From Mycolicibacterium setense (GTDB taxonomy: Bacteria; Actinomycetota; Actinomycetes; Mycobacteriales; Mycobacteriaceae), in NCBI RefSeq assembly GCF_000805385.1, contig NZ_JTJW01000003.1:928738-992737 (forward strand): 64,000 bases of DNA. Reading direction: 5' to 3'. Shown here piece by piece: positions 50,073-61,562 of this stretch; the first letter of the stretch is position 1; each line of letters begins with the position of its first letter. The position numbers were made by a program, and so were the translations under genes. A model generated the notes under the pieces. It searched no databases and was not told the DNA's origin. It worked only from the letters and a program-made list of their open reading frames with translations.

Positions 50073-51945
50073 CGGGAGTGGGCTTTCTGATCGCCAGTAC
50101 GAACGGGCCGATGTCGGTCACCTCGAAACGTGGATCTTTGAACAGTGCCGCATCGAGCGCCACGTGGTAGCGGCGCACGTTCGGCTGATTGGGGTAGACA
50201 TCGGAGGCAAGACGCAGCGTGTAGGTGTCCGACGATGTACCGGGGCCGCCGTGTCTCATTAAAAACACCGTCGGCGCCTTCCATGGCATTTCGTCGAGGG
50301 CCTTGACGAACTGGTCGGGCTTGTTCAGCGTGGCCCAGCCCTCGATGGCCTTGGCGCGCTTGTCGAACTCGGCCAGTGGATTGGCGTAATGCGAGGTCAA
50401 TCCTTGGAACCCGTAGTAGGGGTAGTACGACAGGAAGCTGTAGTCGGCGGTCAGCACCACGGTCTGGTTGCGCGGCACGCCGGTGGCCTCGGCGATCTTG
50501 GCGTCGATCTCGCGGTAGTAGCGCTCGGCCCCGGGGGGTCGGCGGTCGGCCCGCTGGCCGGTGCCGTCGGTGTCGGTGTACGCGACGTTGATGTCGGGGC
50601 GCAGCACGTCGGGGATGTCCTGGCTGAACGTGATGGCGCCGATCGAGCCGACGGCGGCGGCCGCGGCGACGACGCGGCGAGCCGTGTCGGGTTGATAGCG
50701 CCTCGCGATCGCCTGGGTCGCCTCGATGAACCCGAACGCCCCCGCGGTGGTCAGCAGCACGGTCAGGGCGGGCTGCAACCGGAAGGACAGCAGCGTGGTG
50801 CCGGCCAGCGTGGTCAGCATCGACAGCAGGGACCACGCGTAGACCGCGAGCACGGCGACGGCCAGCGCCCCGGCCCGGGTGGAGTTGCGGGCGCGCACCA
50901 CCAACCACAGGGTGCCGAGCATGCACAGCGCGCCCAGCAGCGTGAAGCTCAGCATCGGGAAGGTCAGCTGGGCGCCGGCGTCGGGCAGATAGTGCTGGGC
51001 GGTGCCCTTTTCCGCGGGCCGGCCGCGCAGTGCGGCCAAGAGGTATGGGGCCCAGGTGAGCAGCGCGATCGCGCCTGCGATCACGGCGATGACGACGCCC
51101 CTGAGCAGTGGGTCGAATTTCCGGCGAGAGACCGCCAGCACCAGCCCCATGATGGCCAGCGTGAACGCGCAGTAGAGGAACAGCAGGGTGTAGAGCAGCG
51201 CGGTCACTCCGAGGAAGATCCCGACGCCGACGACGGCGGCCCAGCCACCGTTGCGCGTCTGGCCTCTCAAACCGGACCAGGCCAGCACGAACACCGGCGG
51301 CAGCAGCACGGTGATGATCGCGGCGTAGGGCTCGGTCGAGGCGTAGGCGAGCATGGCCGCGGTACTGGCCGTGGTGACGATCAACGCGTACTCGAAGCGA
51401 ATCATGGTCGCCCACAACACGAATGCGAGCGCCACGGCAATGGTGATCGAGACGATGGACCATGGCTTGAACATCTCCCAGGCCGGGGTGCCGGTGGCCG
51501 CGGCGATCCGCCCGCCCATCCAGAACCAGCCGGCCGGGTAGTACGGCGGAAGTCCGAAGTACGTCATGTCGTGCAGGCCGGGGGTATCGGCGAGCCGGGT
51601 CAGGTACTCGGTGCGGAACTGCTGGTCGACCGACACCCCGAACAGGTACAGCTTGGTGGCGCCCAGCGGCATCGCGAGGGTGACCACCGAGAAGGCCGAC
51701 ACGAAGATCAGCGCCGCCAGCCGGGCCAGCGTGCGCCGGCCGCGGCGCCAGATCAGGCCGGCGGCGAAGATTCCGGCCAGGGCGCCGACCTGGCCCACGG
51801 TGGTGAGCGCGTGCAGCTGGTTGGACGTGTTGTAGGCCGGCCATTGGACTTGCGCGATCGCGGCGATCGACACCCCGGCCACCGCCGAGGCGAGCATCAG
51901 GGCGATCACCATCTGTCCGATGACCCTGGCCGGGCGCGTCTGCAT
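50062..51945 (-). CDS. aftA: Galactan arabinofuranosyltransferase AftA
   Basis: Adds the first arabinofuranose from DPA onto the galactan; essential. The 627-residue membrane protein has about eleven N-terminal helices and the conserved motif [30 protein letters not shown], followed by a periplasmic C-terminal domain ([29 protein letters not shown]). ATG at 51945 shares one base with the dprE2 stop (TGATG). Same order as in M. tuberculosis (dprE2-aftA-embC-embA-embB). Confidence 0.95.
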   Translation of the reverse strand: MQTRPARVIGQMVIALMLASAVAGVSIAAIAQVQWPAYNTSNQLHALTTVGQVGALAGIFAAGLIWRRGRRTLARLAALIFVSAFSVVTLAMPLGATKLYLFGVSVDQQFRTEYLTRLADTPGLHDMTYFGLPPYYPAGWFWMGGRIAAATGTPAWEMFKPWSIVSITIAVALAFVLWATMIRFEYALIVTTASTAAMLAYASTEPYAAIITVLLPPVFVLAWSGLRGQTRNGGWAAVVGVGIFLGVTALLYTLLFLYCAFTLAIMGLVLAVSRRKFDPLLRGVVIAVIAGAIALLTWAPYLLAALRGRPAEKGTAQHYLPDAGAQLTFPMLSFTLLGALCMLGTLWLVVRARNSTRAGALAVAVLAVYAWSLLSMLTTLAGTTLLSFRLQPALTVLLTTAGAFGFIEATQAIARRYQPDTARRVVAAAAAVGSIGAITFSQDIPDVLRPDINVAYTDTDGTGQRADRRPPGAERYYREIDAKIAEATGVPRNQTVVLTADYSFLSYYPYYGFQGLTSHYANPLAEFDKRAKAIEGWATLNKPDQFVKALDEMPWKAPTVFLMRHGGPGTSSDTYTLRLASDVYPNQPNVRRYHVALDAALFKDPRFEVTDIGPFVLAIRKPTPDGH

Positions 51946-52709
51946 CAGATAGGAAGCTTGCGGAAGATGGGCCGCGGGATGTGCCGCAAAACCATCATCA
52001 CGTAGCGGAACGCACCCGGCGCCCAGACCAGCTCCTTGCCTTTGGCCGATGCGGTGACGGCCAGTTCGGCGACGTATTCCTTGTCGACGGTCAGTGGGGC
52101 TTCCTTGACGTGTGCGCTCATCCTGGTGCGCACCTGTCCGGGGCGGATCACCAGCACCCGCACGCCGAATTCGCGCAGCGCCTCACCGAGGCCGAGGTAG
52201 AAGCCGTCGAGCCCGGCCTTGGTGGAGCCGTAGACGAAGTTGGAGCGCCGCACCCGCTCACCCGCGGCGGAACTCATCGCGATGATCCGGCCGTAGCCCT
52301 GGGCGCGCATCTTCTCGCCGAGCAGCACACCGACGGAAACGGCCGCGGTGTAGTTGATTTCGGCGATCTGTACAGCCTTGCGCTGGTTCTGCCACAACTC
52401 TTCGGCGTCGCCGAGCAGACCGAACGCGACGATGGCGACATCTACATCACCGGAGGCGAAGGCCTTGTCGATCACGGCGGGATGGCTCGCAGTGTCGACG
52501 GCGTCGAAGTCGATGACCTCCACCGCGCTGGCTCCGGCATTGCGCAGCTGGGCGACCGCGTCGTCGCGGCCGGGGTCGCCGGGCAGGGCGGCCAGGACGA
52601 TGCGGGCGGAGGCGTCGCGCAGATAGCGCTCACAGATCGCCAGCCCGATCTCTGAAGTGCCGCCGAGCAGCAGAATCGTCTGTGGGTTACCTACGGCGTC
52701 GAACACCAT
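51945..52709 (-). CDS. dprE2: Decaprenylphosphoryl-2-keto-ribose reductase DprE2
   Basis: Reduces decaprenyl-P-2-keto-ribose to decaprenyl-P-arabinose (DPA), the sole arabinose donor, with NAD(P)H. A 254-residue short-chain dehydrogenase: [15 protein letters not shown] (cofactor binding, GxxxGxG-type), [23 protein letters not shown] with catalytic Ser, Tyr and Lys (YxxxK). Start ATG 52709 has a GGAG before it. It leads the operon aftA-embC-embA-embB. Here dprE1 lies 4.9 kb away, not directly upstream. Confidence 0.95.
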   Translation of the reverse strand: MVFDAVGNPQTILLLGGTSEIGLAICERYLRDASARIVLAALPGDPGRDDAVAQLRNAGASAVEVIDFDAVDTASHPAVIDKAFASGDVDVAIVAFGLLGDAEELWQNQRKAVQIAEINYTAAVSVGVLLGEKMRAQGYGRIIAMSSAAGERVRRSNFVYGSTKAGLDGFYLGLGEALREFGVRVLVIRPGQVRTRMSAHVKEAPLTVDKEYVAELAVTASAKGKELVWAPGAFRYVMMVLRHIPRPIFRKLPI

Positions 52710-52806
52710 CTAGCGCAGCTCCAAGCCTCGGGGGACATCGTGACGAGGGTACCGTGCGGTTTCTCCTGAAAATCCGAGCAATCCGGGCGCAGGGTCTTGA
52801 CCGGAT

Positions 52807-52845
52807 TTCCTACACGCCGTAGGTTTTTTCTACATCGTGTAGGAA
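52807..52845. promoter_or_regulatory. Double palindromic operator upstream of the MpaB-type gene
   Basis: TTCCTACACG (52807-52816) and CGTGTAGGAA (52836-52845) form a perfect 10-bp inverted repeat. Between them lies an inner CGTAGG / CTACAT pair, so each half reads as its own CTACxxGxxGTAG-like palindrome (52810-52822 and 52830-52842). The arrangement is typical of two TetR dimers side by side. It lies 12 bp before the MpaB start and between the dprE2 and MpaB genes. Confidence 0.7.
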
Positions 52846-52857
52846 CTGGGGGAGATC

Positions 52858-53928
52858 ATGGCGATCCGTGACTGGCTGACGTTGCCCGAGACCGAACCGG
52901 GGGAGGACTACGGGTTCTTCGGTCCCGATTCGGTGACATGGAAGGTGTGGAGCTACCCCACGTCGCTGTCGATCGGCTTCCAGCGCGCTGTCGTCATCGA
53001 AGAACTGGACCCCGCACTCGTCGCGGCGGTCGACAAGACCCACGAGATCTACGCACGGCCACGCACCCGGTATGACCGCACGCTCCGCTACTTCGCGATG
53101 GTGGCGTTCGACGACAGTCGCGCCACCACCAAGGCTGCCGACGTCCTGGTCAAGATCCACTCCAAGGCCATCGGCACCGACCCGGTCACCGGAAAAACCT
53201 ACGACGCCAACGATCCTGACTCGCAGTTGTGGATCCACCTCACCGCATGGCACTCCATCCTGGTGGCCTACGAGAAGTACGGTCCGGGCCGCCTGTCGCC
53301 CGAAGAGGAGTTGCAGTACTGGCGGGAATGCTCGATCGCCGCCGAACTCCAAACCTGCGATCCTTCCGACGTTCCATTGACGCGCGAGGGTGTCCAGGAG
53401 TACTTCGAGAAGATGCGGCCCCAACTGATCGGGTCCGACATCGCCCGGCAGGCCATGCATCACCTGCTCGGCGCGGAGGTGATGTTGCCCAAGATGCCGC
53501 TGCTGCTGCGCCCCGGTACCAAGGTGGTCACCGCGTTCCTGCGCCGCGGCACACTGGCCACCATGCCGCGCTGGATGCGGGAGATGGCGGGGCTCAGCAC
53601 ATCCCGGGTCCTCGACGCGTTGGTGGTACCGCCGCTGAGTGCCGCATTCACGGTGATCGCCATGAGTACCCGCCTCCAGCTGATCCTGCTGCGCATGCTC
53701 TCGCCGGCGACCCTGCCCATCGGGGCGCGGGTTCTGCTGTCTGTTCCGCCGAAGGCACCCGTCACGACGACGCCGCGCGAGGCCCAGCGTCGCTACGGCT
53801 ATGACGCGCCGAGCCAGGCGCACTTCTCGCTTCGCGACAAGCAGGCGGCTCGTGTATTCGGGGAGGGCCGCGCACCGAGTGACGAGGGCATCCTGGAATC
53901 GCAGCCGATCCTGGGCCGGATCGGCTGA
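52858..53928 (+). CDS. Oxygenase MpaB family (DUF2236) protein
   Basis: A 356-residue protein of the DUF2236 / MpaB family, proposed iron oxygenases related to latex-clearing enzymes. The family's conserved RTLRYFAMVAFDD near residue 75 and the Trp/His-rich LWIHLTAWHSILVAYEKYG around 125 are visible. It may oxidise a terpenoid or hydrocarbon; substrate unknown. ATG at 52858 has GGGGGAG upstream. It is followed after 3 bp by a small membrane-protein gene and then a TetR gene, suggesting a three-gene operon with an upstream double palindrome. Confidence 0.82.
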   Translation: MAIRDWLTLPETEPGEDYGFFGPDSVTWKVWSYPTSLSIGFQRAVVIEELDPALVAAVDKTHEIYARPRTRYDRTLRYFAMVAFDDSRATTKAADVLVKIHSKAIGTDPVTGKTYDANDPDSQLWIHLTAWHSILVAYEKYGPGRLSPEEELQYWRECSIAAELQTCDPSDVPLTREGVQEYFEKMRPQLIGSDIARQAMHHLLGAEVMLPKMPLLLRPGTKVVTAFLRRGTLATMPRWMREMAGLSTSRVLDALVVPPLSAAFTVIAMSTRLQLILLRMLSPATLPIGARVLLSVPPKAPVTTTPREAQRRYGYDAPSQAHFSLRDKQAARVFGEGRAPSDEGILESQPILGRIG

Positions 53929-53931
53929 CCC

Positions 53932-54147
53932 GTGATCTCACGCCTTCTCGATTTCCGGCTGAGCATCCGTCAACTCGTCTATTTCGCGATCGTGGTGGGC
54001 GGTCCCTACCTCGTGATCGGGATGGTCTGGGCGCTCACCCACAGCGATCACATCGCTGGGCTCACGGGTCTCGACAAGCTGTTCTCGCTGTTGGGTGAGA
54101 TCGTCGCGTGGCCCGTACTGATCATCGCCAATGTCTCCCTGACATGA
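53932..54147 (+). CDS. Small two-helix membrane protein
   Basis: A 71-residue protein with two predicted transmembrane helices (LVYFAIVVGGPYLVIGMVWAL and LGEIVAWPVLIIANVSL) separated by a polar loop. GTG start at 53932, 3 bp after the MpaB stop. Similar tiny membrane proteins often neighbour mycobacterial oxygenase or TetR genes, but no family was recognised. Could anchor or assist the oxygenase; inference only. Confidence 0.55.
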   Translation: MISRLLDFRLSIRQLVYFAIVVGGPYLVIGMVWALTHSDHIAGLTGLDKLFSLLGEIVAWPVLIIANVSLT

Positions 54148-54157
54148 GGGAAGCGAA

Positions 54158-54790
54158 GTGAAAGAAGCAGCACTCGCCGGTCGCGGCCGCGCCGAGCATC
54201 TCGGCCCGGACCGGCGCCGGCCGCAAGTCCTCGACATCGCCCTGGAGATCGCCGCGCAGCAGGGCCTCGCCGACGTGACGATGGGAAACATCGCGAGCCG
54301 GTTGGGGGTGACCCGGCCGGTGGTCTACGCCTGCTACCCCGGACGCGGGGAAGTGCTTGCCGCACTGCTGGATCGGGAAACGGATGTGGTGCTGGCGAGC
54401 CTGCTCGAACTGTTGCCGCCGCAGCGCACCGGTTCCATCGAGCAACTGTTCGTCGACGGGTTCCGCGCGCTACACAGCACCGTGCGCGAGCGCCCGGCCT
54501 CGTGGCGCATCATGTTCGGCGCCGACCCGGACCCGGTGCTGACCGCCGCCATCGCCCGCGGCCGCGACCGCATCCGGGGTCAGCTCGCCACCGTGATGCG
54601 CCCACTGCTGCAGCGGTGGCAGGTTGCCGAGCTCGACGCCACGCTGCCCATGCTGGTCGAGGTGTTCCTGGCCATCTGCGAGGCGGCGGTCCGCAAGATG
54701 CTCGACAGCGATGATGATGCCGATCAGGGGCTGCTCGCCGAAACCTTCGGCAAGGCGGCCTATCGGGCTGTGCGGGCGAAACCCCGGTGA
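54158..54790 (+). CDS. TetR-family regulator
   Basis: A 210-residue DNA-binding protein. Helix-turn-helix: VLDIALEIAAQQGLADVTMGNIASRLGVTRPVVYACYPGRGEVLAALLDRE. The C-terminal helical region is of the TetR_C type. GTG start at 54158 with GGGAAGCGAA upstream, 10 bp after the small membrane gene. Most likely binds the CTACxCG/CGTGTAG palindromes upstream of the MpaB gene and controls its own operon. Confidence 0.86.
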   Translation: MKEAALAGRGRAEHLGPDRRRPQVLDIALEIAAQQGLADVTMGNIASRLGVTRPVVYACYPGRGEVLAALLDRETDVVLASLLELLPPQRTGSIEQLFVDGFRALHSTVRERPASWRIMFGADPDPVLTAAIARGRDRIRGQLATVMRPLLQRWQVAELDATLPMLVEVFLAICEAAVRKMLDSDDDADQGLLAETFGKAAYRAVRAKPR

Positions 54791-54806
54791 GAAGACAAGA
54801 AGACAA

Positions 54807-54841
54807 CAACACCCCGCGAGCTTCGAGCCCGCGGGGTGTTG
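54807..54841. terminator. Bidirectional hairpin between the TetR gene and katG
   Basis: CAACACCCCGCG (54807-54818) and CGCGGGGTGTTG (54830-54841) form a perfect 12-bp stem with an inner GCT/AGC pair in the loop. It lies between the convergent TetR and katG stops and could end both transcripts. Confidence 0.75.
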
Positions 54842-54862
54842 CGTTAGCCAGCGATCAGACGA

Positions 54863-57103
<2,241 letters not shown>

Positions 57104-57535
57104 TTATCTCTTTGGAACAACGGAACATTCGGGGCAGGTGCCCCAATAGATGACCTCGGCCTCATCGATCTCGAAGCCGTGGTCGTGTGACGCGGTCAGA
57201 CAAGGGGCCGACCCGGCCGCGCAGTCCACGTCGGCGATTGCGCCACACGATCGGCACACGACGTGGTGGTGGTTGTCCCCGATACGTGATTCGTACCGGG
57301 AGACCGAACCGGATGGTTGGATGCGCCGCACCAGCGCCGCGGCGGTCAGTGCGTGCAACGAGTCGTATACGGCCTGGTGCGAGACGTCGGGCAGCTCATC
57401 GCGCACGGCACGGATGATGGTGTCGGTGTCAGCGTGCGGATGTGCGTGGACCGCTTGGAGCACCGCCACTCGGGGGCGGGTCACCCGCATGTCGGCGCTT
57501 CGCAGCATCTGCTGGAAGTCCTCGGCTGTCGACAC
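57104..57535 (-). CDS. furA: Ferric-uptake-regulator family repressor FurA
   Basis: Represses the furA-katG operon. A 143-residue zinc- and metal-binding regulator: DNA-binding RVTRPRVAVLQAVHAHPHADTDTI, metal motif HHHVVCRSC, and C-terminal TCPEC. The GTG at 57535 (VSTAEDFQQML) matches the mycobacterial FurA N-terminus; the ORF extends upstream into an AT-rich promoter, and the ATG at 57589 is not credible. No ribosome binding site is present, in line with the leaderless mRNA described for mycobacterial furA. Same order as M. smegmatis katG. Confidence 0.9.
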   Translation of the reverse strand: MSTAEDFQQMLRSADMRVTRPRVAVLQAVHAHPHADTDTIIRAVRDELPDVSHQAVYDSLHALTAAALVRRIQPSGSVSRYESRIGDNHHHVVCRSCGAIADVDCAAGSAPCLTASHDHGFEIDEAEVIYWGTCPECSVVPKR

Positions 57536-57549
57536 GAACCGAAGTCTTG

Positions 57550-57583
57550 TCCCTTTTCTGGAATTAGTCAAGAATAAAATTCT
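57550..57583 (-). promoter_or_regulatory. furA-katG promoter and operator
   Basis: On the minus strand TTGACT (57571-57566) is the -35, and the sequence onward, ending in CCAGAAAAGGGA, is the motif known upstream of mycobacterial furA. A 5-bp inverted repeat, AGAAT (57571-57575) AAA ATTCT (57579-57583), overlaps the -35 and is a candidate FurA site. The GTG lies about 7 nt after AAGACT, a weak -10. Confidence 0.7.
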
Positions 57584-57610
57584 CGCCAATTCAGAGGGAA
57601 CGGTGAGTGG

Positions 57611-58993
57611 CTAGACGAGCTCCAGCCGGCGCGCCATGTCCGAGACGAAGACGCCGTTCGGGTCGACTTTGCGGCGCACCGCGATCCACTCGTCGATGCG
57701 TGGATACATGGCGTGGAACATCTCGGCGGTGGTCCGCGAGTCCTTGGCGGTGTACAGCCGGCCACCGAATTCCAGTACGCGCCGGTCCAGTTCGGTGAGG
57801 AACTCGCCGACTCCCGGTTTGACGGGGAAGTCCACACAGACGTTCCAGCCGGGGATAGGGAAGCTCAGCGGCGCCTGGTTGCCGGGACCGAAGAGCTTGA
57901 ACACATTGAGGAATGAGTAGTGCCCGGAGCGCTGGATGTCATAGATGATGCGCTTGAACTCGTCGACCGCTTCTGTGGGCACCACGAACTGGTACTGGGC
58001 GAATCCTGCGGAGCCATACGCCCGGTTCCACTCCCCGAACATATCCAGTGGGTGATAGAACTGCGTCAGGTTCTGCACCTTGTTGCGATAGGTGCCCGAT
58101 TTCCGGTACCACAGCTCACCGATAGGGCCGAACGTGTACTTGTTGGCCAATCCGTTCGGAAACACGTCGGGCAGCGTAAGCAATTGCGGTGCATCGAATT
58201 TCAGCGGATTCTTCTGCAGCTTCTTGGGCAGTTGATCGAGCGTCGCCAGCGAGCCGCGTGAGATCGCGGCTCGACCCAGCTTGGGTGGAGCGCTGATCGC
58301 GTCGAACCACGCGCTGGAATAGGTGTAGTTGTCCTCGGTGCCGTCGCTGTGGAACTCGATGGTCTCGTCGAGCGTGTGCGTGACGTCGCCGTCGGCGATG
58401 AAATACGCAGTCTCCGTAGGCGTCATCTCGATCGTCGCGCGCAGGATGATGCCGGTGAGGCCGTTGCCGCCGACGGTGGCCCAGAACAGCTCGGACTCAT
58501 CGCCTTCGGGGGTGAGCTTGCGAACCTGCCCGTCGGCGGTCAGTAGGTCCATGCTGCGCACGTGATTGCCGAAACTGCCTGCGCTGTGGTGGTTCTTGCC
58601 GTGGATGTCACATCCGATGGCCCCGCCGATGGTCACCTGTCGAGTGCCCGGCAGCACCGGAACCCACAGGCCCAGCGGCAGCGCGGCCCGCATCAGCTGG
58701 TCGAGGTTGACCCCACCGTCGACGTCGACGATGCACGTCGCGGCATCCATCGAGTGGATCTGGTTCAGCGCGGACATGTCGATGACGAGCCCGCCACCGT
58801 TCTGCGCGTTGTCGCCGTAGGAGCGGCCCAGGCCGCGGGCGATCACGCCCCGGCCTTTCTCTTCGGCGGCCCGCGTCACGGCCCTGACGATGACCTCGGG
58901 ATCGCTGGTTGAAAGCACCTGTGCCACGGTCGGTGCGGTCCGGCCCCAGCCCGTCAGGCGCTTGGGAGTGGTCGGCAAATCGGTAGTCGACAT
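57611..58993 (-). CDS. dprE1: Decaprenylphosphoryl-beta-D-ribose 2'-oxidase DprE1
   Basis: Oxidises decaprenyl-P-ribose to the 2-keto form with FAD; works with DprE2. A 460-residue FAD_binding_4 (VAO-type) protein: [57 protein letters not shown]. The benzothiazinone-reactive Cys is Cys386 in [11 protein letters not shown], equal to C387 of M. tuberculosis. Start ATG 58993. It follows the GtrA-like gene by 37 bp and precedes furA by 75 bp, so transcription may read into furA. Confidence 0.96.
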   Translation of the reverse strand: MSTTDLPTTPKRLTGWGRTAPTVAQVLSTSDPEVIVRAVTRAAEEKGRGVIARGLGRSYGDNAQNGGGLVIDMSALNQIHSMDAATCIVDVDGGVNLDQLMRAALPLGLWVPVLPGTRQVTIGGAIGCDIHGKNHHSAGSFGNHVRSMDLLTADGQVRKLTPEGDESELFWATVGGNGLTGIILRATIEMTPTETAYFIADGDVTHTLDETIEFHSDGTEDNYTYSSAWFDAISAPPKLGRAAISRGSLATLDQLPKKLQKNPLKFDAPQLLTLPDVFPNGLANKYTFGPIGELWYRKSGTYRNKVQNLTQFYHPLDMFGEWNRAYGSAGFAQYQFVVPTEAVDEFKRIIYDIQRSGHYSFLNVFKLFGPGNQAPLSFPIPGWNVCVDFPVKPGVGEFLTELDRRVLEFGGRLYTAKDSRTTAEMFHAMYPRIDEWIAVRRKVDPNGVFVSDMARRLELV

Positions 58994-59030
58994 CGCAGAG
59001 AAGCGTACCCGGCAGTAGCCGGCGCTGACC

Positions 59031-59444
59031 TCAGTGCAGTTTGAAGATCACCGCACGCTGCACGATGAAGTTGATCACCGTGGCCGTCCCCTGGGCGATC
59101 ACGAACGCCACCGGCACCGCCCAAGCGCGGTAATCGGCCAGGTGGAGCACCAGGTGGTTCAGGCCGACCTGGACGGCGAATGTGACCAGGTAGAGCGCCC
59201 ATACTGCGATGAACCGGGCCGTACTCGGCGGCGCCTGGAAGGTCCAGCGCCGATTGATCAGGTAGGCCGTGGTGGTTCCGGCGATGAAGCCGATGGTCTT
59301 GGCGAGGTCGACCTGTAACCCGAAGACCTTGTAGAGCAGCACATACAGCCCGAAGTCCACGACCGCTGACAGTCCGCCGGTCACGACGAACCGGAACGCC
59401 TGCGTTTTGAGGTCAAGGGTCGGCGACATCACGGGCTCAGCCAC
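59031..59444 (-). CDS. GtrA-like membrane protein (Rv3789-like)
   Basis: A 137-residue membrane protein with four hydrophobic helices and the GtrA motifs [23 protein letters not shown] and [10 protein letters not shown], and [35 protein letters not shown] C-terminus. In M. tuberculosis it has been proposed to help move or bind DPA next to dprE1. GTG at 59444 is chosen as it has a TAAGCT box 6 nt upstream; ATG at 59429 is an alternative. Divergent from the TRIC gene. Confidence 0.85.
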   Translation of the reverse strand: MAEPVMSPTLDLKTQAFRFVVTGGLSAVVDFGLYVLLYKVFGLQVDLAKTIGFIAGTTTAYLINRRWTFQAPPSTARFIAVWALYLVTFAVQVGLNHLVLHLADYRAWAVPVAFVIAQGTATVINFIVQRAVIFKLH

Positions 59445-59450
59445 CCAGGC

Positions 59451-59456
59451 AGCTTA
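59451..59456 (-). promoter_or_regulatory. -10 box of the GtrA-dprE1 leaderless promoter
   Basis: On the minus strand TAAGCT precedes the GTG at 59444 by 6 nt. The divergent TRIC -10 begins only 9 bp away. Confidence 0.5.
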
Positions 59457-59465
59457 GCGAGGCCG

Positions 59466-59471
59466 TAACGT
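59466..59471 (+). promoter_or_regulatory. -10 box of the TRIC leaderless promoter
   Basis: TAACGT precedes the GTG at 59478 by 6 nt. Confidence 0.5.
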
Positions 59472-59477
59472 GCAGTC

Positions 59478-60104
59478 GTGTTGCAGACGGTGCTCAACGA
59501 CCTCGGGATCGCGGTGTTCGCGTCCTCGGGGGCCATGGTGGCGATCCGTAAGGGCTTCGACCTGTTCGGTATCGCGGCGCTGGGCGTGTTGACCGGTGTC
59601 AGCGGCGGGGTGATCCGCGACGTCTTCCTGGGTGTCCATCCGCCCACCTCTATCCAGCATTGGCCCAACATCACCGTCGCGGTGGCCGCGACGGCCGTGG
59701 CCACGCTCACCGCGAAGCACCTGATCCGGTTCAACCACATCGTGCTGCCGCTGGACGCGATCGGTATGGGATTCTTCGCTACTTCGGGTGCGGCGTTCGC
59801 CGTCGACCACGGGGCCAGTTGGTTCGCGGCGGTGCTGATCGGCATGACCACCGCGATCGGCGGCGGCATCATCCGCGACGTGCTGGTCCGGGAGATTCCC
59901 ATGCTGATGCGGCCGGCCGATCTGTATGCCGTCCCGGCGCTGATCGGCGCGACGGCATATGCGGTCATCGACTACTTCGGCCCGCAATGGATCGGTCTGG
60001 CAGTGGGCACCGTGTTGGCGACGACGCTGCGCCTGGCTGCGCTGGTGTTCGGTTGGCGGCTGCCCACCGGACCGCCGGATCTGATCGTGGGCGAGGGGTC
60101 CTAA
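59478..60104 (+). CDS. Trimeric intracellular cation channel family protein
   Basis: A 208-residue membrane protein of the TRIC/UPF0126 family. Seven hydrophobic segments and two internally repeated Gly-rich motifs are visible: GIAVFASSGAMVAIRKGFDLFGIAALGVLTGVSGGVIRDVFLG and GFFATSGAAFAV ... GMTTAIGGGIIRDVLV. The paired GGG(V/I)IRDV motifs are diagnostic. Likely a cation (potassium) channel. Its stop overlaps the convergent MocR gene by three bases. GTG start at 59478 supported by the -10 box. Confidence 0.88.
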   Translation: MLQTVLNDLGIAVFASSGAMVAIRKGFDLFGIAALGVLTGVSGGVIRDVFLGVHPPTSIQHWPNITVAVAATAVATLTAKHLIRFNHIVLPLDAIGMGFFATSGAAFAVDHGASWFAAVLIGMTTAIGGGIIRDVLVREIPMLMRPADLYAVPALIGATAYAVIDYFGPQWIGLAVGTVLATTLRLAALVFGWRLPTGPPDLIVGEGS

Positions 60105-61513
60105 CGCAGCGTCGCTGACAACACGCCGCACAGCGCGTCCACCGCAGGCCCGAATGCGTGGTCCGCGGGAGCGCCGAATCCGATGATGACCCCGTCGGGG
60201 CTCGGGGTATCCGGTCCGGCCAGCGGGTGCCGCATGAGCGACAGCCCGTGCAACGCGATGCCGGCCTCACCGGCCCGGCGCAGCACCTCGGGTTCGGCGC
60301 CGTCGGGCAGGGTGAGCAGCATATTCACCCCAGCCGCCAATCCGCCGATGCCGAGGTCGAATCCGGCCAGCGCGGCCACCAGCGCGTCGCGTCGTCGTCG
60401 GTAGCGGTTGCGCATCCGGCGGATGTGCCGGTCGTAGCCGCCGCTGTGGATGAAGTCGGCCAAAGTCAGCGCGGTGAGCGCGTCGACGTGGAACTGCGCC
60501 CCGCCTGCCGCCGCGATCACCGGATCGATCAATGCGTCGGGCAGCACCATCCAGCCCACCCGCATCACCTGGGCCAGGCTCTTGCTGGCCGAGCCCAGGT
60601 AGACGACCCGTTCGGGGTCCAGTGTCTGCAGGGCGCCGACCGGTTGACGGTCGTAGCGGAACTCGCCGTCGTAGTCGTCGTCCACCGCATATCCGCCGGT
60701 GCGGTGCGCCCAGTCGATGACCGCGGTGCGCCGCGCCGGATGCAGGGCCATGCCGAAGGGGCTCTGATGGGCGGGGGTCAACAACACCGCCGGTGTGTCC
60801 AGCCGGTCCAGATCGGTGATCACCGCGCCATGTTCGTCGACGCCGACCGGTGCGGTGGGCACGCTCAGCGATGCGAGCACGTCGCGAAAGATGAACAGTC
60901 CGTATGCCTCTACGGCGATCGGGCGCCGGCTGCCGAACACCCGGCCCAGCAGGTCGACGCCGTGGCGAACCCCGGAGCAGATCACGATCGACTCCGGCGT
61001 GGCCCGCACGCCGCGCACCCGGCCGAGATATTCGGTGAGCGCCTCGCGCAGTGCCAGCGGTCCGCGTGGATCGCCCATCCGAAGGGCGGAGACCGGTGCG
61101 TTCGTGATGGCCCGGCGCGCCGACGCCAACCAGGCCGATCGAGGAAACTCCGACACGTCGGGGGAGCCGGGCATCAGGTTGTGCCGCGGTACGGCAGGAA
61201 TGCGGCGCGGGCGCGGCACCGGCCGCGGTGCGGTGGTGCGCGCGACCCAGGTGCCCGCGCCCTGGCGGGAGGCCAGCCAGCCTTCGGCGACCAGTTCGGC
61301 GTATGCCTCGGCGACGGTGTTGCGGGCCAGTCCCAGATCGGAGGCCAGGCTGCGCGACGGCGGCAGTCGGGTGTCCGTGCTCAGTCTGCCGCTGCGAATC
61401 CCGTCCCGGAGTGCGGTGATCAGCTGCTCGCGGGCGGTGCGGCTGCCCGGCTCGATGTTCGCGCGCAGCTCGAGATGCAGGTCCCGGCTCCCTGAATTGG
61501 CCCGCGAAGTCAC
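60101..61513 (-). CDS. MocR/PdxR-type GntR-aminotransferase regulator
   Basis: A 470-residue chimeric regulator: a GntR winged helix at the N-terminus (ALRDGIRSGRLSTDTRLPPSRSLASDLGLARNTVAEAYAELVAEGWLAS) joined to a fold-type-I aminotransferase-like domain with the PLP-binding Lys311 in GSASKSLAQ. Known members control pyridoxal or amino-acid metabolism. GTG at 61513; a longer upstream start is not supported. It is divergent from the AhpD-like gene, 49 bp away, which is its likely target. Convergent overlap with TRIC. Confidence 0.88.
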   Translation of the reverse strand: MTSRANSGSRDLHLELRANIEPGSRTAREQLITALRDGIRSGRLSTDTRLPPSRSLASDLGLARNTVAEAYAELVAEGWLASRQGAGTWVARTTAPRPVPRPRRIPAVPRHNLMPGSPDVSEFPRSAWLASARRAITNAPVSALRMGDPRGPLALREALTEYLGRVRGVRATPESIVICSGVRHGVDLLGRVFGSRRPIAVEAYGLFIFRDVLASLSVPTAPVGVDEHGAVITDLDRLDTPAVLLTPAHQSPFGMALHPARRTAVIDWAHRTGGYAVDDDYDGEFRYDRQPVGALQTLDPERVVYLGSASKSLAQVMRVGWMVLPDALIDPVIAAAGGAQFHVDALTALTLADFIHSGGYDRHIRRMRNRYRRRRDALVAALAGFDLGIGGLAAGVNMLLTLPDGAEPEVLRRAGEAGIALHGLSLMRHPLAGPDTPSPDGVIIGFGAPADHAFGPAVDALCGVLSATLR

Positions 61514-61549
61514 GGCAATATTGAACCATCTAGGCGGTCTTTGCCCGGC

Positions 61550-61555
61550 TAGCGT
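61550..61555 (+). promoter_or_regulatory. -10 box of the AhpD-like gene
   Basis: TAGCGT lies 7 nt before the ATG at 61563, in the short space shared with the divergent MocR gene. Confidence 0.45.
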
Positions 61556-61562
61556 TGACGGC

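Noticed and set aside
50389..52005. 538-residue plus-strand frame opposite aftA and dprE2
   Set aside because: Shadow frame; Gly/Gln/His-rich, crosses the boundary of two real genes.
57536..57589. ATG start at 57589 for furA
   Set aside because: Falls in the AT-rich promoter and lacks the family N-terminus; the GTG at 57535 fits better.
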